Below are positions 6,313 through 7,570 of a DNA stretch of 7,570 nt, piece after piece. The DNA is taken from assembly GCA_937871705.1 (NCBI GenBank), contig CALMOO010000374.1:1-7570 (forward strand), read 5' to 3'. The DNA comes from an uncultured Hymenobacter sp. Lineage in GTDB: Bacteria; Bacteroidota; Bacteroidia; Cytophagales; Hymenobacteraceae. The notes beneath the pieces are model-generated. The model worked only from the letters and a program-made list of their open reading frames with translations. It had not been told where the DNA came from and ran no database searches. Each line of letters opens with the position of its first letter. Within the stretch, counting starts at the first letter, position 1. The position numbers were made by a program, and so were the translations under genes.

Positions 6313-6344
6313 AACAAAAATGTTTCACGTGGAACATTTTTGTT
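6313..6344. terminator. 32-bp palindrome enclosing parS, possible bidirectional terminator of the HTH gene
   Basis: The parS site lies inside a larger inverted repeat: AACAAAAATGTT (6313-6324) pairs with AACATTTTTGTT (6333-6344), and of the 16 base pairs in the full palindrome only 6325/6332 mismatches. The outer arms carry A5 and T5, so either transcript strand would end its hairpin in a U-rich stretch. The repeat overlaps the first two bases of the regulator's stop codon complement (6343-6345). There is little loop if all bases pair, so termination is less sure than ParB binding. Confidence 0.5.
6321..6336. other. parS: parS centromere site (ParB binding site)
   Basis: The 16 bases TGTTTCACGTGGAACA read TGTTCCACGTGAAACA on the minus strand, which matches the chromosomal parS consensus TGTTNCACGTGAAACA at every defined position. 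ParB binds such sites, loads as a CTP-dependent clamp and spreads; ParA and SMC then act on origin segregation. Such sites cluster near the chromosome origin. The site is intergenic, ending 6 bases from the stop codon of the HTH regulator, and lies 600 bp from recF, which fits an origin-proximal location. parA and parB are not in the window. Confidence 0.9.
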
Positions 6345-6729
6345 ACTTGGGACCATACACTTTTAAAAGGAGGTCATTGTAAGCTTCTAATAAGGCGATA
6401 TACTTCGTTTGAAGTGCTAAAAGCTGCTGGGAGCTGTTTAAATCAAGGGTCTGCATAGGTGTTACACTAGAAGTTACACCGTGTGTAACGCCTAATTTAG
6501 ATACAGGTGATACAAAGGGTAAAGAACCTTGCTGAGCAAGTGTAAAGTCTTGTGAGAAATCGTGACCAATAATTTCTCCAACACGTTTTACAAATGAAGG
6601 GTCTATTGTATCATCTTTAAACTTACGATAAATAGTAGGACGTGTAACGCCAAGCTCCTCCACAATACGTGTGATGGAGATACCGCTTTCTCTGATGGCT
6701 GCCTGCAATATTTCGCCTTGATGAGGCAT
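6343..6729 (-). CDS. Small helix-turn-helix transcriptional regulator
   Basis: The protein of 128 residues starts MPHQGEILQAAIRESGISIT at the ATG at 6729-6727. A helix-turn-helix occupies about 15-37 (SGISITRIVEELGVTRPTIYRKF), followed by DDTIDPSFVKRVGEIIGHDFSQDF (39-62); the GHDFS element is familiar from small Bacteroidota Cro/CI-like regulators. A linker rich in Val, Thr and Ser (68-98, with GVTHGVTSSVT) leads to a C-terminal amphipathic helix (about 100-125) that could dimerise. The frame stays open upstream to 6978, but that 83-residue extension is Cys- and Leu-rich, unlike the family, and would overlap the next gene, so it is not used. The gene is visibly more AT-rich than its neighbours, which may reflect a different history. 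Its target is unknown; repeated GTGTAA motifs in and upstream of the gene are candidates. Confidence 0.8.
   Translation of the reverse strand: MPHQGEILQAAIRESGISITRIVEELGVTRPTIYRKFKDDTIDPSFVKRVGEIIGHDFSQDFTLAQQGSLPFVSPVSKLGVTHGVTSSVTPMQTLDLNSSQQLLALQTKYIALLEAYNDLLLKVYGPK
6461..6489. repeat. Three GTTACAC half-sites inside the HTH gene
   Basis: GTTACAC occurs at 6461-6467 and 6473-6479 (12 bp apart), and the inverse GTGTAAC at 6483-6489. The last two form a perfect 7-bp inverted repeat with a 3-base spacer. They lie in the linker-coding part of the regulator gene (residues 81-90, VTHGVTSSVT), so part of the repetition reflects the Val-Thr codons. Their match to motifs upstream of the gene suggests a binding role. 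Confidence 0.4.
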
Positions 6730-6964
6730 TAGAACCGGATTTGATTTGTATGCAAATATGTAAAGCAAAAGAGTGTAAAGCAAACTTTTGATACAATATA
6801 CATTGTTAAGAAGGAACACGTGTGTAATGATACGTAGGCACAGCTTTACAGACTGTAAACTGCAAAGGCAATCTATTACACTATACATTTGTAACATCAG
6901 CCTGTTCCATGTGTGTCGGCAAGGTTGAGTTGCAGGTATCTGGCTTAAATAATGTGACGGTTTG
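6730..6964. promoter_or_regulatory. AT-rich intergenic region with several inverted repeats, upstream of the HTH gene
   Basis: This 235-bp region must carry the promoter of the HTH gene and the end of the phosphodiesterase transcript. It contains ATTTG/CAAAT (6744-6748, 6753-6757), ACAAT/ATTGT (6793-6797, 6802-6806), TTTACAG/CTGTAAA (6845-6851, 6853-6859) with a single-base centre, and TTACA/TGTAA (6876-6880, 6890-6894). GTGTAA also occurs at 6773-6778 and 6822-6827. No exact TAnnTTTG box is present on the minus strand, and no gene is visible. Confidence 0.5.
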
Positions 6965-7570
6965 TTACAGCGGGTCATTTAGAAGCTTTAGCAGCTGGTT
7001 AGGAAAGTCGGTGGTGATGCCATCTACTTTCCAGCTACGAACCAGACGCAGGTCAGCATCAGAATTTACAGTCCATGGCACAAGGCGCAGGCTAGGGTAA
7101 GCAATGCGGAGCGCCTGTACTAACTCAGCGGAGAGCAGGTGAAAATCGGGGCCAAAACTCTCAGGTTCGAAACCTAAATCAGCAAACAAAGTGCTCACTG
7201 CGGGCAACTCGTCTTCTACGAGCAAGCAGAGCGAAAGCCCTGGGTATGCACGGCGAGTTACTTGTAAAATGCGCGGGTCGAAGCTGAGTAGCGTGGTGCG
7301 CGATAGCACGCCTGCAGCTTGCAACTCGGCCACTACTAAGGCGACGAATGAGGCAGGCTCAGGATGATAAATAGTATCGCCGGCCGGGGTACTCTTCACC
7401 TCGACGGAGTAGCCAACGAGCGGGCGGCCGAGTTGCTGGCACGCCGCCTCAACCTGCTGCAACACCTCGCGAAGCAGCGGCCGGTAGCTAAGTACGGGCT
7501 GCTGCTCGGGAAATTCGGGGTGCGGCCACTCCCCTACCTTGCAGGCCTGGATGAGGGGGTAGGGAAGTTG
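6965..7570 (-). CDS. Glycerophosphodiester phosphodiesterase family protein (partial, N-terminus outside window)
   Basis: The minus-strand frame is open from the right edge to the TAA at 6967-6965, giving 201 residues of the C-terminal part. GDPD enzymes hydrolyse glycerophosphodiesters to glycerol 3-phosphate and an alcohol within a TIM-barrel fold. Visible GDPD features, counted from the edge, are GEWPHPEFPEQQP (13-25), VLSYRPLLREVLQQV (26-40), the metal-binding strand GYSVEVKS with E57 and K59 (53-60), LLSFDPRIL (94-102), LVPWTVNS (163-170) and DGITTDFP (183-190). The catalytic HRG and PENT motifs of the N-terminal part, and any signal peptide, lie outside the window. The GTG at 7465 is not the start because homologous sequence continues upstream of it. 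The gene runs towards the HTH gene on the same strand, 235 bp away. Confidence 0.92.
   Translation of the reverse strand, partial: QLPYPLIQACKVGEWPHPEFPEQQPVLSYRPLLREVLQQVEAACQQLGRPLVGYSVEVKSTPAGDTIYHPEPASFVALVVAELQAAGVLSRTTLLSFDPRILQVTRRAYPGLSLCLLVEDELPAVSTLFADLGFEPESFGPDFHLLSAELVQALRIAYPSLRLVPWTVNSDADLRLVRSWKVDGITTDFPNQLLKLLNDPL

Larger units (their letters stand above)
6140..6342. other. Convergent spacer between the DUF721/DciA gene and the HTH regulator
   Basis: These 203 bases separate two convergent genes. They hold the DUF721 terminator (6148-6184), a second small hairpin AAAGCAG/CTGCTTT (6219-6225 and 6228-6234) followed by TT on the plus strand, a T-run at about 6285-6291, and the parS palindrome (6313-6344). 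I see no credible gene in either direction; the minus-strand frame that begins MFHVKH is explained by the parS site. Confidence 0.6.

Noticed and set aside
6146..6337. Minus-strand frame of 63 codons starting MFHVKH in the convergent spacer
   Set aside because: The start MFHVKH is what a translated parS site gives, the frame crosses two hairpins including the DUF721 terminator, and the rest resembles no protein family.
6817..6822. Second CACGTG core as a possible parS
   Set aside because: The flanks (GGAA before and TGTAAT after) do not match the parS consensus; only the central hexamer is shared.
6730..6978. 83-residue upstream extension of the HTH protein
   Set aside because: The extension is Cys/Leu-rich, unlike small HTH proteins, overlaps the end of the phosphodiesterase gene, and the family-like start MPHQGEILQAA is at 6729.
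1..7570. Defence system, CRISPR array, insertion sequence, tRNA or rRNA
   Set aside because: I found no regularly spaced repeats, transposase, terminal repeats, cloverleaf or rRNA motifs. All sizeable genes have housekeeping or regulatory assignments.

Overview
The window looks like chromosomal DNA from a Bacteroidota bacterium of the Cytophagales, most likely Hymenobacter or a close relative. The evidence is the protein styles (a TraR/DksA protein with a mostly lost zinc finger, a ribH next to a membrane-anchored TPR gene, a recF followed by a short DUF721/DciA gene), matches to the Bacteroidota -7 promoter box TAnnTTTG, the lack of clear Shine-Dalgarno sites, and moderately high GC. The genus is an inference from recognition, not from a search.

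Layout. Positions 1-1004 (minus) hold the N-terminal part of an Arg/Gly/Asp/Pro-rich low-complexity protein that runs off the left edge, probably the disordered extension of an RsuA/RluB-type pseudouridine synthase. Next on the minus strand are a TraR/DksA-family protein (1189-1587) with a strong terminator behind it, ribH (1775-2251), a single-pass membrane TPR protein (2441-3205) followed by a perfect 20-bp terminator hairpin, and pdhA for pyruvate dehydrogenase E1 alpha (3302-4492) with an unusual Ala/Pro/Glu-rich N-terminal extension. A 97-bp divergent spacer with a 12-bp direct repeat separates pdhA from recF (plus, 4590-5720). recF is followed by a DUF721/DciA-like gene (plus, 5822-6139) with its own promoter box. 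After a convergent spacer come a small helix-turn-helix regulator (minus, 6343-6729) and the C-terminal part of a glycerophosphodiester phosphodiesterase that runs off the right edge (minus, 6965-7570).

The most notable non-coding signal is a parS centromere site at 6321-6336. It matches the ParB consensus TGTTNCACGTGAAACA exactly on the minus strand and sits in a nearly perfect 32-bp palindrome that touches the stop codon of the regulator. Together with recF and the putative helicase-loader gene, it suggests an origin-proximal segment concerned with replication and segregation, although no dnaA or oriC is visible. The second notable signal is a cluster of eight GTGTAA/TTACAC hexamers, several paired as inverted repeats, spread through the regulator gene and its AT-rich upstream region. 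This looks like a possible autoregulatory binding array. The other genes are housekeeping, and I see no defence system, CRISPR array, insertion sequence, tRNA or rRNA in the window.
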